Positions 1 through 11,606 of a stretch of DNA of 64,000 nucleotides are shown here, in pieces. Position 1 is the first letter of the stretch, and every line of letters starts with the position of its first letter. This DNA comes from Pachyseris speciosa. Its lineage: Eukaryota > Cnidaria > Anthozoa > Scleractinia > Pachyseridae. The stretch spans positions 365,001 to 429,000 of the forward strand of contig JAEMWC010000748.1 of the NCBI GenBank assembly GCA_016490735.1. Reading direction: 5' to 3'. The notes below the pieces were generated by a model. The model searched no databases, was not told the DNA's origin, and saw only the letters and a list, made by a program, of their open reading frames with translations. The position numbers and the translations under genes were made by a program.

Positions 1-255
1 GTGTGTTTTGTCTTGGCTTTACGAATTTGATTAGAAGTAAGCCCGACTTACATCGATCACTTGTTTATTCGTTCGGCATTGTTCGACTTCCTGGAGCGTT
101 TGGCTTCTCATCAGTTCGTTTGATGTTCAAAGTTCAATATTGCTTTGCTCCGGTAATAAAAGCGTTTAAAAGAAAGAAGATAGTAGACGGGAACACCGAA
201 TCGGAATTTAAGGACTACTTGTTAAGCTGCCCATTGCTAGGAATCTTGTATTAGA
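1..255. repeat. Diverged copy of array flanking sequence
   Basis: This stretch resembles 56600-56760: both contain a block reading cggcattgttc, later a stretch like gatagtaga, and then aaggactacttgtta-gctgcc followed by cttgta. It is probably an old copy of the sequence lying between array genes. No gene was recognised in it; the short open frame from base 3 has no family signature. Confidence 0.45.
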
Positions 256-330
256 AGCAGTGGCAGTAGTAGCAGCAGCAGCAGCAGCAGCAGCTCCAGC
301 AGTACTAGTAGCAGTAGCAGCAGCAGCGTA
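256..330. repeat. AGC/AGT-type trinucleotide repeat
   Basis: Imperfect tandem agc/agt triplets. Leucine-rich or serine-rich frames across it are simple-repeat artefacts. Confidence 0.8.
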
Positions 331-732
331 ATACCGTAAAAAAAACAAAAAAACAAACTAAAATTACCGTAATTTCCGTTTAAATGAGAATCATGAGCAA
401 TACTAAAAAAACATAAAAAAATGTAAAGTTTCACTATTTTAGAGCAGTTTATAGGATATATAAGAACTCAATAGGAGCTTTACAACTACAATACTGGTCA
501 TAAGTCTTGGCACAGTTTCCGCATTTCCTCTCTTGCTCTTTGCAATGTTGAGCCTTTCATGGTCTCAGAAAGCACGAATAGTTCATGGACTGCCCATGCA
601 GTCTTTCAACATTGACTAGCTTGAAGGGGGCACCTCAATAAGAGCAGAAAATGGAGAAAGCCAAGATCTTATGACCCGAATTGTAGTTTAAAACTAATGA
701 CAACTAAAAAAATTAAGAGCAGATGTTGCAGT

Positions 733-892
733 TCTTACTCTGGGCCAAATTCATGAAGGCCTCCTAGTTTAAGATATATCCTAAGTATTGTTTTCTCACA
801 ATAGCGCATTGTTTTGATATCAATAGCCTATTGTTACGAAACAATACTTAGGATACATCCTAACTTAGGAGGCCTTTGTGAATCCGACCCCT
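733..892. repeat. Foldback MITE-like element
   Basis: The left arm contains aaggcctcctagtttaagat and cctaagtattgttt, and the right arm contains their near-complements (aaacaatacttagg, then cttaggaggcctttgtgaat). The stretch can fold into a long hairpin. It is non-coding. Confidence 0.65.
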
Positions 893-1202
893 GGTAAGTA
901 AGTAGTGACAAGTCTTTTTTCTTGATATTTAGCCCCAAAACTGTCCAGGGTCAATTTCTCTCGGTTGGCAGGGCTTAGCTTTACCCTTTTAAGGGTAAAA
1001 TTAAAATTCCGTCCGAAATAACGCAGAGTGTTTTTCGTAATGTGCTGTTCTGAAACGTGGGATATTCAAATCTGCATTTTTTTAGGTTATATCCTTTAGG
1101 GGCTGTGTCAAATATTTCTGCAATGTAGAGAGGAACTAGGCCGTTTATCACTGTAAACATCAAAGTGGCTATGTTTCCTCAAGGAAGAGAGCCCGATGCC
1201 CG

Positions 1203-1369
1203 AGGGAGCAGGATGGCGGAGCGGTTTGGGTGATGGTTTTCAACTCGGTTGCCCCAGGTTTAAATCCCGCTCTGGCCGCTAGCTGGTCTTGTTCTGGGTA
1301 GTCCCTGGATCAAGACCTCGTTTATCCTCATCAAAATCTATAAAATGAAGGTGGCGGCACTACCGTTTC
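1203..1369 (+). mobile_element. tRNA-derived SINE (interrupted by LINE)
   Basis: A class II (Ser/Leu-like) tRNA-like head is visible: an A-box-like tggcggagcggtt and a B-box ggtttaaatcc at about 1257-1267, followed by a non-tRNA body. The body is cut at 1369 by the LINE at 1370-3633, so sequence after 3648 may be its continuation. The anticodon arm is not convincing, so this is a SINE rather than a functional tRNA gene. Confidence 0.6.
1355..1369. repeat. Target-site duplication of LINE, left copy
   Basis: CGGCACTACCGTTTC here is identical to 3634-3648 and flanks the LINE exactly at its poly-A (plus-strand T) side. Confidence 0.85.
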
Positions 1370-3633
1370 TTTTTTTTATTTATTTATTTTTTTAATTTTT
1401 TTTTCATCCCTTTTTTTTTAATAACTTTTTTATTTGAATATCATGCCTTATTACAATACGTACATACATAACTTATTAATTGACAGATATTAACAGCTAT
1501 TTACAATACGCAAATAAAAATAACGATACAGCAATTCTACTTACGATACCTGAGACCAAAACAGAGAGAAGAAAAACGGAAACAGAAACACACACACGTG
1601 TACGTATCGTTTTTTGGTACTGTGAAAAAGTTGTATTTATAAATTAATTTGCGATTTGCATTTACTCTTCTCTATAAATAATTTGCTTTTAAGGTGACCT
1701 TTCATTTTCGGACCAATCATTGTGGTGTGTTTGATTTTAGGTTTGGTATTCCAAACAAACTCAGAGATAGCCGTTTTAACCAAAGCTGCAAATTCTAAAG
1801 GGAAGGTGAGTACAGATGTATTGTAGACTAGCTTGGAGAGAGCGAGGCTTTTAAGAATGGTTATTCGACCATATAGTGTAAGATTTCTTGTCCGCCAAAG
1901 ATTTAAAAGTTTCTTCGTTGAGATTAATTTTTCCTCAAAGTTTTTTTGGAAGGAAATGTGTTCATTATAAGTGAAATAGATTCCTAGTGCATATATAGGT
2001 TCCGAAGGCCAGGCTACATCAAAAGGTGTCGAAGTGTTGTATCTACACGACCCTAGTCACATTCCTTCAGTTTTGGACTTATTTAATTCTAAACCTGAAA
2101 CGTCTCGGAAAATGCGCAATATTTCAAAAAGGTTTTCCGCTGAAGATACATCGGACACGAAGGCAGTAGTATCATCCGCATATTGTGATATTTTATATTC
2201 CTTGTTATAGATTTGTATTCCCTTAATATTATTACTATTTCTGATTGCCTGAGCTAAAATTTCCGCACAAAGAACAAAGAGAATACCAGATAGAGGACAG
2301 CCTTGTCTAACTCCTCTTTACAGGTTAAAAAACTCCGAAGCGTGCCCATTGTTAATAACACAGCTGCTAGTGTTGGTATAGAACACCTTAATCCACTTTT
2401 GGATTTGAGGACCAAAGTTGAAGGCTTCCAGAACTTTAGCAAGGAAATTCCAATCTACAGAATCAAAGGCTTTTTTGAAATCGATGAAAATGGCCATACC
2501 GGGAATATTGTGTAAAGATGTTAATTTCATTATGTCTTTAACTAGCCTTATGTTTTGGCCAATGTAACGGTCTTTAACATATCCGGTTTGGTCTTCGTGT
2601 ATTAGTTTGGGAAGAACTTTAGAAATTCTACCTGCTATAGTCTTCGTTGCTATTTTGTAGTCGATATTAAGAAGGGATATTGGTCTCCAGTTTTCTAAGT
2701 AAAGCCTATTTTTTCGTTTCTTGGGCACAACTTTGATTATTCCTTGTCTCTGGGTTATATTGAGATGACCATATATCAAGGCTTGATTGAAGCTTTGAAC
2801 CATTTCCTCCCCTAGTATGGGCCAGAAATGTAGATAAAATTCTACTGTAAATCCATCACTTCCTGGACATTTACCTTTGGAGCTCGATTTTAGGGTTTCA
2901 AAACACTCTTCCTTCGTCAGTGGCCTTTCTAATTCTTCCAGTTCGACTTCGTTCAATTTAGGAAGGTTTGGGTTTTCAAAGAACATTTTATCATTAAGGT
3001 TTTCACGAGGTACAGCCGTATAAAGGTTTTTATAAAACAACTTTTGACATTTTAAAATTTCATCTGCATTCGTTATTTCAAGACCATCTTGGGTTTTAAG
3101 TTTCGAAATATATGTTTTGGCGTTTTGTCGTTTTTCTAAATTCAAAAAATATTTAGTATTTTTTCACCTTGCTCATGCCACCTTGTTCTGCTTCTAATAA
3201 TAGCACCGTTAGTTCTGTGCTCGATGATCTAATTAAGCTCCGATCTGAGCCTATATAATTTAGTGATGTTCTCTTTTGACCTATTTGTAGCAAGAGCTTT
3301 CATTAAAGCATCAATTTGATCGGAAAGATCTTTCTCTATGTTCCTGCGCTCTATATTTTTCCTTTTTGAGTGCTGCACGCAGAAACCTCTCATTTCCATT
3401 TTTATCACGTCCCAGTAAAGACCTTTGTCAGTGAGATAGTTGTATTTATTTTTGTACGCAGGTATCATATTGTAAAGTTGTTCAACGAAGACATAATCAT
3501 CCAGGAGAGAATTATTAAATTCCCAAAATCCGGGTCCTCTTTGAGCGTAACCCTTAGACTGAACTGTCAGTGTTATTGCAGAATGATCTGTTAATGTGGA
3601 GCTTTTCATTTCGGTATTAATCACGATGCGTGA
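1370..3633 (-). mobile_element. 5'-truncated L1/Tx1-like LINE
   Basis: A minus-strand non-LTR retrotransposon. Read 5' to 3' (high to low coordinates) it carries the end of an AP-endonuclease domain (TDHSAITL, about 3590), a linker, and a reverse transcriptase with IDFKKAFDSVDW at about 2460-2500, RQGCPLSG near 2290 and YADD near 2190. An in-frame TAA interrupts the RT near 2318. The T-rich plus strand after 1370 is the A-rich 3' tail. The element is bounded by the 15-bp direct repeat CGGCACTACCGTTTC at 1355-1369 and 3634-3648, a typical target-site duplication. It is truncated within the endonuclease domain and non-autonomous. Confidence 0.9.
2318..3145 (-). pseudogene. LINE reverse transcriptase fragment
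   Basis: A 275-codon open stretch of the RT domain. Residues WRPISLLNIDYKIATKTIAGR and the catalytic-region motif FIDFKKAFD are clear. The frame stops at a TAA just before the RGVRQGCPLS motif, and the same frame continues past it to YADD. The lesion is therefore one nonsense codon rather than a loss of sequence. Upstream linker and endonuclease remnants lie at 3229-3639. Confidence 0.85.
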
Positions 3634-3648
3634 CGGCACTACCGTTTC
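3634..3648. repeat. Target-site duplication of LINE, right copy
   Basis: Identical to 1355-1369. It marks the 5'-truncation point of the LINE. Confidence 0.85.
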
Positions 3649-4231
3649 GCCATGGTATCAAAATCACCCAGAATGCAATCCGGGCGCCAAAGAGAAAACA
3701 GAGGCTTTATTCAACTTAAGTGGCTCGAATCAAATGGCTGATGCTCGACTCGTTGTAGGCGTGAGAGGCAAAATTGGAGATAAATGCTTAGTCATGAAAT
3801 CAAGGTTTGCTCTAATTAGAATATTTTGTTTTCCAAAGGAGATTTTGAATTAAAGAATTGAAAGCAAAGATGTGTTTTTTAGCTTTGCTCCAGGGTGCAT
3901 AAAACGGCCAGTTTTGCCTTTGCTTGAAAACAAATAATGATATGGAACGGAAAACGACGGTTATTCCCAGTTTATTGGCTCTTAAAGCGTAAAACAGTTA
4001 CTGGTTGACACTATAAACAGACTATAATAATCAGGTCTAAATTTGAGAGCGTGGGCAATTTTGAAAGCGGTAAGCCTGTCTGTTGTACAAATTCGTACGA
4101 TATATCGTACACTGGGCGTTAAAGGGTTGAGTTATTAGTTGTTGTTTTCCTAATTGTTGTGGTTGTTATCGTTATTATTATTATCAGAGCCTTACGTTAC
4201 ATCTTCAGTGTTTATGCTATGCCATAGCACT

Positions 4232-5364
4232 TCAGTTTACCCAGTGTGTGGTAACCTTGGTTGCCCCACCAGTATCGCCAAACCTGAGCTGTTTGACTGG
4301 TAGACGTGTCTTGTCTGTGAGGAGACCACTGTCTTCACGCCATACATTGTCATTCTTATCACAGTTACAACCATAACTGGAATATGCGCATGAGTTGGTC
4401 ATCCCGCATGCGCACTTACCACTAACAGATGCTCCGCCCCAGTACGTCATCTTAGTAGAATCACGTGACACCCACCATCCGTATTGATCGTTATTATAGA
4501 GCAACCTAGAATCATAACACTCATACTTAATGAACTGTTGACAGTGTGAAGAGGCTCTGGTGAGACTCGCCAGCTGCGACAGACTCGCTCCTGTGTAATG
4601 AATAACACGTGAGTAGCTTCCTCGACTGCCCCAACTTTGGCCATTATACACGTAGGTTCTGGTTTCACTGTCGTGACTAATGACTGTCACGCCAACACCA
4701 TTCTTGTCGGTCATGTCACAGTACACTGTAAATGGTGCCAGACCTCCTGTGCCATCCGGATCAATGATGTAATTTCCGCTTACACTGCTGAGGTATTTTC
4801 TTACCTCGGAACATGAACTTGCTTTACTTGGGAAATTCAATTTGACTCTGGCTTCTATTGTTGTCAGTGTATTGGTCGCTTTGCAGGTGTAAAATCCCTC
4901 GTGTGATTTCTTGATGTTCTGAAGGAGCAGTGTTCCGTTCGATAAAACGTGCGAGTCCACAGGAAGTGAAGACTTGCCATCCTTTGTCCAAGTGATTAAA
5001 GTTCGCAGGTCACTCTCGGCCAGACAGGACAGACGAACAGTGGAAACAAACGAAGCAGGAGTCACTTCTTGAGGAGGACGGACTTTAAACCGCAAGCGAG
5101 AAACTATCGTGAGTTGTATCGAGGCTGTTGTTGATCCCAGAATATTCTCTGCTTTGCAAATGTATATTCCTCCGTCTTTCGTTGTCACACTGTAGATGGT
5201 CAGGTTTCCTTTCGACAACTTTGTTCTCCTTTTTGGCAACATATCAACTGCCTTGGACCACGTGATACTGGGCTGCGGCTGACCACTGATATTGCAAGCC
5301 AAGGTGACGTTATTTTCTTCCTCTGCCCACAACGTCTTTGATGACAGCAAAATCTGAGGAGCAA
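4232..5364 (-). CDS. Copy A exon 3: Ig2, Ig3, fibrinogen/CNTNAP-like domain
   Basis: A single exon encodes two Ig domains (ITWSKAVD and [21 protein letters not shown] and HEGFYTCKATN) and a C-terminal domain with [45 protein letters not shown] and WREDSGLL. The latter motifs are those of the fibrinogen-like module of contactin-associated proteins. The frame ends at 4232 because one base is missing relative to D; the ancestral stop would be at 4212-4214. Confidence 0.85.
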
Positions 5365-6284
5365 CTGTAAAAATTGATTTGACACGGAATATATATAGTT
5401 GGTTCATTACGCATAAAACCTGCGCACCCATGCGTAGTGAGAAAATTAAACAGAAAACGTGACCCTCCTCAGGATTTCAGGGAATAAGGTGAACGCACGC
5501 ACAAACAACGCTCGCATTGTAAAAGAAAAGAACTTACTTTCAACACGTCAACTGCGTGCGAGCCACTGCTCTTATTAACTAAGATTCTAGCGTGTTAAGA
5601 TAGCACGATATAACACGGTCACCGTGTTAACTACGTAAAAGCACGATACTGATCCTCAAAGGTTAAGCAGAGCAATGTTGTTGCGCGTCCAACTTACCCG
5701 AAAGAATGTCGCCCAGTTTTTATCGTCTCGCTCTTATTTGTGGAATTTACGAATCTTACACCGAAGTTGGTACAGTAAACTTCATCAATTGAAAGTTTGT
5801 TTTTCGTTCCAGGGCGATCACTAAACATAGGAAGCATTTAATAAGAAGAAACAAGACGCTCTATGATACGGGATACTTGTGATGCAGAAGTAGACGCACG
5901 CGTTGTGATTCCCGAAAACTATCCATTTGAAAATTGAAAATGGTTTGTGTTTGGGTTCACACAAGGCATGTTTGTTTTCGTACGAGGCTAGGAAAGCACG
6001 CAAAACTGTTTTGAGAATTGCCATCGAAAGCGATACAAGTTTAAAACAGATTATTACCAAACGCAAACAGGTCTGTGGTAAAGCTCTAGATATAGAACTG
6101 TCACGGTGTTCGAGTTGTGATATCTTTACAGCACGTGTAAGTCTCCCGACCTTTTCTTAAATTCAGCATACCTTTTTACGCGAACAAACTCTATTGGATT
6201 AAAATCTTGACAACTTTGCAAACATGTATTCAGGTCGGTCGAAGGAGATGTTTAACCTTGAGTGCTCACTTGAGTCAGGTTGTG

Positions 6285-6578
6285 GAAGGTGTCAAATTAC
6301 ACAAAAGTTGAGACTTTTAAGCTGAAACTTGTGAGCAACGGCGCTGCGAAACAAGTTTCAGCAGGCGTTGCACCGTGTAACATATTCGGTTTCGTGAAAC
6401 TTTTTCGAACTTCCGTTGCGAGACAAGTTTCACCGAAAGTAGAACCGCTTTCTACTTCTGTAACGGTCGCAACGATCGCACCGTGTAACACCACCTCGTG
6501 AAACTGGTCTCGCTCGGTCTCCCATCGCCGTTGCACACAAGTTTCAGCTAAAAGTTTCGACGTGTAACAGCGGCTTAA
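6285..6578. repeat. TIR element (MITE) in copy A intron 2
   Basis: The left end contains cttttaagctgaaacttgtg and the right end contains cacaagtttcagctaaaag, which are near-perfect inverted complements. The inside repeats gaaacaagtttca-type palindromes. Open frames on both strands here are shadows of the inverted repeat. Confidence 0.6.
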
Positions 6579-6594
6579 TGCAAATTTGTATTAT

Positions 6595-6699
6595 TAACCC
6601 TTTCACCATCAAAGGCCTCCCCTTTGACGAGTAAAATCGTCTGGCGTTAGCCAGAGTAAAATCTATGAAATCCCCCTCGGTGGTCAGTGAAAGGGTTAA
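6595..6699. mobile_element. Short TTAA-flanked MITE
   Basis: Termini TTAACCCTTTCAC and GTGAAAGGGTTAA are inverted repeats, each including TTAA. This is the pattern of a piggyBac-type non-autonomous element of about 97 bp. It lies in intron 2 of copy A. Confidence 0.65.
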
Positions 6700-7741
6700 A
6701 ATACAGTAATGCCAGGCTACCATTCACGGCAAGCACTGAAAAAATGATATCTTCTGTTCTGCTGGGCACAATTCTCTGATTTAATCTCTCTTCATAGGGA
6801 TAACACGATTTTTCTTCAAAGTGTCTATGATGCGCCGATTATATTTATTTGATGTCTCCAAGGAAAAGTTTCGCTTTTAGCACGCACCGGCGTGAGTCTA
6901 CTGTGAAATGTTTTTTGTCTTCGGTAACGTCATGGCAAGCACTGAAAAAAAACCAGACATCTTCGGTTCTGTTAGGTACAAATCACTGATGCAAACGGCA
7001 AAAAATCTCTCTTTAAGGCAGTTTTATTTTGTCAAAGTATGATGTACCGAACACTATTGCGTTACCTCTTGGCGGGCGAACGTCGTGCCGGCGAGCGTGA
7101 ACTGACTTGCGAAAATGCATTGTCACAGCAAGAGCAGCTCAAGAAATCGAGTGCTATTGACGATATCAACAACAGACAAACAATACACAAACCGACTAAT
7201 TTGACTAACAATACACCTACAAACATCTGACTAACAAGACGGATCGAAACGCACCAATCACGGTTTACAGTCTTCACAGCCAATGACATCACGGCTTAAC
7301 TGACAGACAACCAATAACATCACAACTTTGTTGACCAACTACATCAAACACCAGAGTACTTATACATCTCCTAACGTTACCCAAATCACTTGACTCTGAT
7401 GATGACTTCCGCTCAGGTTGTCAAAACGTCACCCAATGTCACCACAAACAGTCCTTCTCGGACTACACTCACCCGGACGATCGTGCTTCACTTAGTTATA
7501 TTAATATTAATTGATTTTGTGCCCATATACGCACAGTGAGGGTGTGTGCGAACGTGTTCACATGTACTGTTTGCGTTGCAATGACCTTATTCCATGTGCT
7601 TTAATCGCTCTGCCAGTTGTGACGATGGTCATATCAGCATAAATTGCAGCGCAAAACCTAAACCGATCTCAAGAGTGAAGGTAAAGCAGAAAAGGGGCGT
7701 TTGAAAAGAACTAGGCAGAAAAACACACACTAACAACTTAC

Positions 7742-8403
7742 ACTGAATAGTAAGTTTAGCTGAGGCGTTGACGCTTCCCAACAAGTTTTCAGCTTTGCAG
7801 CTGTAAACTCCCTCGTCTCCAGGTCGAACGTCATTCACTATCAGAGCGCCACTGGGTTCAATCACGTGACGTTCAGCCGGAAGCGATGAGTTCACCGTAG
7901 ACCACGTGACCTTTGGAGGTGGATTACCATCTGCTGTACATTTCAAGATTGCTGTTTGACTTTCATTTACTGTGGTTCTAACAGGACTCTGCAACAGAGA
8001 AGGAGCCGAGATGGACTGGCCCGGCTCACCTTTGGCGCCTTTCATGCCCGATGGGCCTGTAGGTCCCTGGGGACCAGGTTCACCCGGCACTCCGAGATCC
8101 CCTTTTATGCCTATTGGTCCTTGGAGACCCATTGGTCCATGTTTCCCTGGAGGTCCTCTGGCCCGGGTCTCCCTTGGGCCCCTTGTCTCCCAGGGGGACC
8201 AGGTCTCCCTCGCGTCCCGGGTCTCCCTCTTCGTCCTTCGTTACCTTTTGGTCCTGCGCGGCAGAACGTTCCATCTTGGTTTTGTAACAAACGAAGTTCT
8301 TGTTTGATCAGCAGTTTGACTTCAGAAGCTGTTTGGAATGATTTCTGTGGCTGTGAATCATCTAGTGAGGCTCGTTTTTTCCTAAACAGTATGCCTCGAT
8401 GAC
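7742..8403 (-). pseudogene. Copy A exon 2: basic site, collagen, Ig1 (frameshifted)
   Basis: Begins after an AAG acceptor and encodes a basic RKKR site followed by ASLDD, a helical stem, Gly-X-Y repeats and Ig1 ([26 protein letters not shown]). A 1-base deletion near 8157 shifts the first half of the collagen repeat out of frame with the second half. The exon ends in phase 1 (CAGT then GTAAGT). Confidence 0.8.
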
Positions 8404-8464
8404 CTTGGAAATTGAAAGCTTCTATCAGAAAATGTTAATAGTAAAATGATATGATAACAGGCTT

Positions 8465-8626
8465 AATGTAGAGAGAGCGTTTCATCTTTAGTACAAATTT
8501 GACATTGCAGCGAACGAAGTTCTTGGTTGATAAACAGTTTGACTTCAGAAGCTTTTTGGAATGATTTCTGTGGCTGTGAATCATCGGGTGAGGCTCGTTT
8601 TTTCCTAAGGAAGATGCCTCCATGAT
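8465..8626 (-). pseudogene. Duplicated 5' fragment of copy A exon 2
   Basis: Encodes the RKKR basic site, the DDSQPQKSF stem and the QICTKDETL segment a second time, upstream of the real exon 2, but has no collagen repeat and runs into a stop. The flanking intron sequence (ttggaaattgaaagcttctatcagaaaatg) is duplicated with it, giving a tandem duplication of about 225 bp. The exonic part keeps a recognisable acceptor, but no donor was seen. Confidence 0.8.
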
Positions 8627-8884
8627 CTTGGAAATTGAAAGCTTCTATCAGAAAATGTGAATAATAAAATGATATAACAGACTTAATTAATATATTGTAA
8701 ATCAGCCAAGGTGTAATTTGAGAGCCAAAACCTTCCGAGTTCTTGTTTAACTTAAACGACAACTAAAAAATTTGAAAAACCTTATAAATAACCAAAAAAG
8801 CCAAACGAGAGCTTAATACATACAGGAATCTGACCGTTAAATTGTAAATATCTTGAAAATGCCAAGAACAAGAACAAAACTTAC

Positions 8885-9248
8885 CTTCTGTATCGCGCGA
8901 GTGACCTTCAGTGTTTGTGTGTTCACCGCGTTGCCATCTTGCGTAATTCTGCTGTACTTTGCGGAGTATTTTTGTCTCTAGCTGATCGCAGGATTTTACT
9001 GAGCGTGATATATGTCGATGTTGTTCTTGTATTCTGATTTCCACATGGATTAGTGCGATACAACACACAACAGACAACAACAAGCCAGACGTGGAACATA
9101 AGCTGCCAAGTCTGTTTGTTCGCTTCTGTTCTTGATCTTTCTCTTTCATTTTTGTTGCAAGTGCCACTGCAAACTTTACAAGTGAAATCTTATGGGTGGA
9201 AACTTTCTCTCGTATTTTTTGTTTACCGACCAGTGTTTTATAGTTCAA
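8885..9248 (-). CDS. Copy A exon 1: cytoplasmic tail, TM anchor, stalk
   Basis: Starts MNYKTLVGKQ. A charged tail of about 50 residues precedes a hydrophobic segment ([19 protein letters not shown]). A stalk with [20 protein letters not shown] follows. The positive tail before an uncleaved hydrophobic segment suggests type II topology. The exon ends in phase 1 at a GTAAGT donor (plus-strand acttac). NYKTL near the start resembles a tyrosine-based sorting motif, absent in copies C and D. Confidence 0.85.
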
Positions 9249-9323
9249 TGGGCACCAAGACTTTGTAAATCCGTTGCGTGCGCCTCAGGTTATATAATTT
9301 CAAGACTCGATAATCTATGCCAG

Positions 9324-9380
9324 GTCTTGTTTCTGCTTCGTTCAGAGATTCAGTTTCAAGGTGTATTGTTTCACTGGGTC
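9324..9380 (-). promoter_or_regulatory. Conserved upstream block of copy A
   Basis: About 57 bases starting 75 bp upstream of the copy A start codon are nearly identical to 33622-33679 (copy C) and 45720-45780 (copy D). On the minus strand the core is GTGAAACAATACACCTTGAA followed by CTGAATCTCTGAACG. It could be promoter or 5' UTR; no TATA box was seen. Confidence 0.45.
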
Positions 9381-9639
9381 AAAAGGATTTGTTGAAAGAC
9401 AAAATAATTCATTTTCTTTTGTTTGCTATTCCCACGGCGTGCTTTTAATATATGTTATTTTTCAGTAGTGGACTTTACTAATGTGTCAAGAATCTCTAGC
9501 GCATAGCTCTAATAGACCTTTTTAGCTTGTAGATTTTGTTTTCCCAATGTGGACCATGTGATGTTACCCTAGAGAACTGTTTCTTTGAAATTTCGCCTTA
9601 TTCACGTGCGCATAATTTATAAAAAGGACAACAGTCGGG

Positions 9640-9895
9640 TCGACTTTTCAAATGACGGGTTGTCAAGACCTGATCGGATCGTCACGATCCGTCGAGATAT
9701 TTGAAGCTGTCCCAGATCGTTTGACTTCCGGCAGTAAACCTTTACTTCCTTTTTAAACTTCACGATCCGACATACTTTGACACAGGTCGTTTGTCTTCCG
9801 GCAGGAAAGCTTACTTCCTTTTTAAACTTCATAACCCGACATCCGGTAAGTCGGGTCGTCAACAGCAATTGACGACCCGACTCAGTTCGTGTATA
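9640..9895. repeat. Repeat with internal direct duplication
   Basis: Two similar units of about 60 bases (tcgtttgacttccggcagta... and tcgtttgtcttccggcagga...) each end in ttcctttttaaacttca. They are bracketed by cgggtcgtca/tgacgacccg-type inverted ends. Probably a degenerate TIR element. Confidence 0.55.
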
Positions 9896-10484
9896 TTGGA
9901 CATCAGTGGCTGGCATTGGCCTGCTTAAAGAAATTATTTTTATTATTATTATTTTTTCCTTTTCCACGTTGTTTAACCTGTCCTTGCAGTTGTCCTCGGG
10001 AAGTTGTATAACCACTGACATTTGAAGGTTAAAAGTCTCTTTCATGGGCTTATTTTCGGGAAGGCTGTTATATTGGTGAGAATTTTGAATTTCAGGCTTT
10101 AATGTAAAAACGCGTGAAATATCATTTAACACTCGTTGGATACTTTTATCTGAAAACTTGAAAACGTCGAGACCTTCCATCTTAAGTTAAGATGGCTTAG
10201 AAAACAGTACTAGCTCTTTGCGTATAATAAACTGCTTAGAAAAAAAAATCATCCTCATTATTATTATTGTTACTGTTATTGTTATTATTATCTTCATTAT
10301 TATCTTCACTATTTTTTCATTTTTGTTATTTGATTTCTGAAAGATTTTGGCAAAGTTTCTTCATTACAATTGGCTTCTTTTTGGGCTAAACTAAAGCCAA
10401 CGATTTCTGGAGTTTCCGCTTTTGTTTTGGTTTGTTTTGTTTTTTCCTTCTTGTTTTATTGCAACCTCTTGTCTTTCTTTGCAG

Positions 10485-10584
10485 AGCATATCGTATTGGC
10501 CAAAGGCGGGATGTGCGAGTGTACCGTTTGATTTCTTCGGGAAAAATTGAGGAAATGATTTACCTGAGACAAGTCTACAAACAG
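10485..10584 (+). CDS. ERCC6L2: ERCC6L2-like exon: SNF2 motif VI
   Basis: Between a pyrimidine-rich acceptor ending tttgcag and the donor cag|gtaatt the frame reads [19 protein letters not shown] then [14 protein letters not shown]. This is helicase motif VI of the SNF2 family (RxxRxGQ) with the YLRQVYKQ continuation typical of ERCC6L2. It is 100 nt long, starting with the last base of a split codon and ending in phase 0. Confidence 0.85.
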
Positions 10585-11606
10585 GTAATTTACTGGAACC
10601 ACATTGGGGCCAATCTCCATTTTTCATTGGATAAAGTAACGTAGCATCTCTTGAGACCCGGTGATTTCATTGGTCCTGATGTGTAGCAGCTGCCACTGTT
10701 TCATGGCTTACGGCATTGTTGGGTTGTTCGTTCTACTGTCCTTTTCGCTAAAGGTGCAGCATGTAGCGACAGGTTAGTGAGACAATTTGGAACAGAGTTT
10801 CTTGCAAAGTACACAAGGCGACGCAGACATAGGCCCTCAATCATCGACATTGCGAGAGAAAATGTTGCCAACTAACCGTAGTTTTTGTACGAGCTGCCGC
10901 TTTACTTAAAATAGGAATGTATTGGCGCATAAAATTTGGATTCGTGCACCAAACGAGGGGTACAAAAATTGCCAGAGAAGCTTATCTTCCTATGGGTAAA
11001 CAATTGTAGTGTTTTGTGTGGGATACCTGTGGTATCCCGCACTAATGTCATCGAGTTATAAGTCTGTTAACGCTTATTGTTGCAAAGTTTGCAGTGCGTT
11101 GTGGACGGTGTATTCCACACATGTACCCTTTGCGTACCTATTTTTTGAACTGTTGTTTCACCAAAAACCTGAAAACATGAAAGTGTAAGCAATCTAGTGG
11201 GTACTGGAGCAACGTCTGGAAAAAAACTTCGATGCCTTAAATTATATGAGAAAACCAATCACTGCCAATGAATTGCTAAATTTAAAGCCGCTTGACAGAA
11301 CTTTTATTATCGTGAGAGAATTTTGTCCACTAGACAAAATCAAGAACGATGAAGTGTGCAGGGGAATGAAGGGGGGGAAGGGATAGAGGGGAGCGGGGAG
11401 GGGGGTAGGGGAGTTGTGGGGAACCGCCTACACACAGCGGATCTGTGTCCTCAAAAAGTGATTTCTCGAATAAAACTTGTAACTACTACACCACCGTGCC
11501 TCCACTACTCTCGCTTATAGAAACACCAAACCACTCTCCCTGAATGTCCAACGCATTATCCTTCGATTTGAATTGTGACAGCAACTGGCCAACATTGCTA
11601 TCAAAG

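Larger units (their letters stand above)
4232..9248 (-). pseudogene. CniFL-like collagen-Ig-fibrinogen protein, copy A (damaged)
   Basis: Three-exon member of the array: exon 1 9248-8885, exon 2 8403-7742, exon 3 5364-4232. The family is a type II membrane protein with a collagen stalk, three Ig domains and a fibrinogen-like C-terminal domain. That domain order is known from cnidarian ficolin-like proteins, thought to bind microbial surfaces. Lesions: one base is missing in the collagen repeat near 8157 relative to copy E; 12 bases are missing in frame near 8279; and one base is missing near 4254, which replaces the conserved ending with its last cysteine (KCYGIA) by TTHWVN. A 5' piece of exon 2 is also duplicated in intron 1. 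Splice sites remain canonical, so it may still be transcribed. Confidence 0.85.

Noticed and set aside
7956..8402. Plus-strand collagen-like open frames (also at 23749, 30268, 44534, 59500)
   Set aside because: They are antisense to the collagen exons. GGN/CCN codons read as Gly/Pro on both strands, so the collagen look is a mirror effect; no splice sites or family motifs support them.
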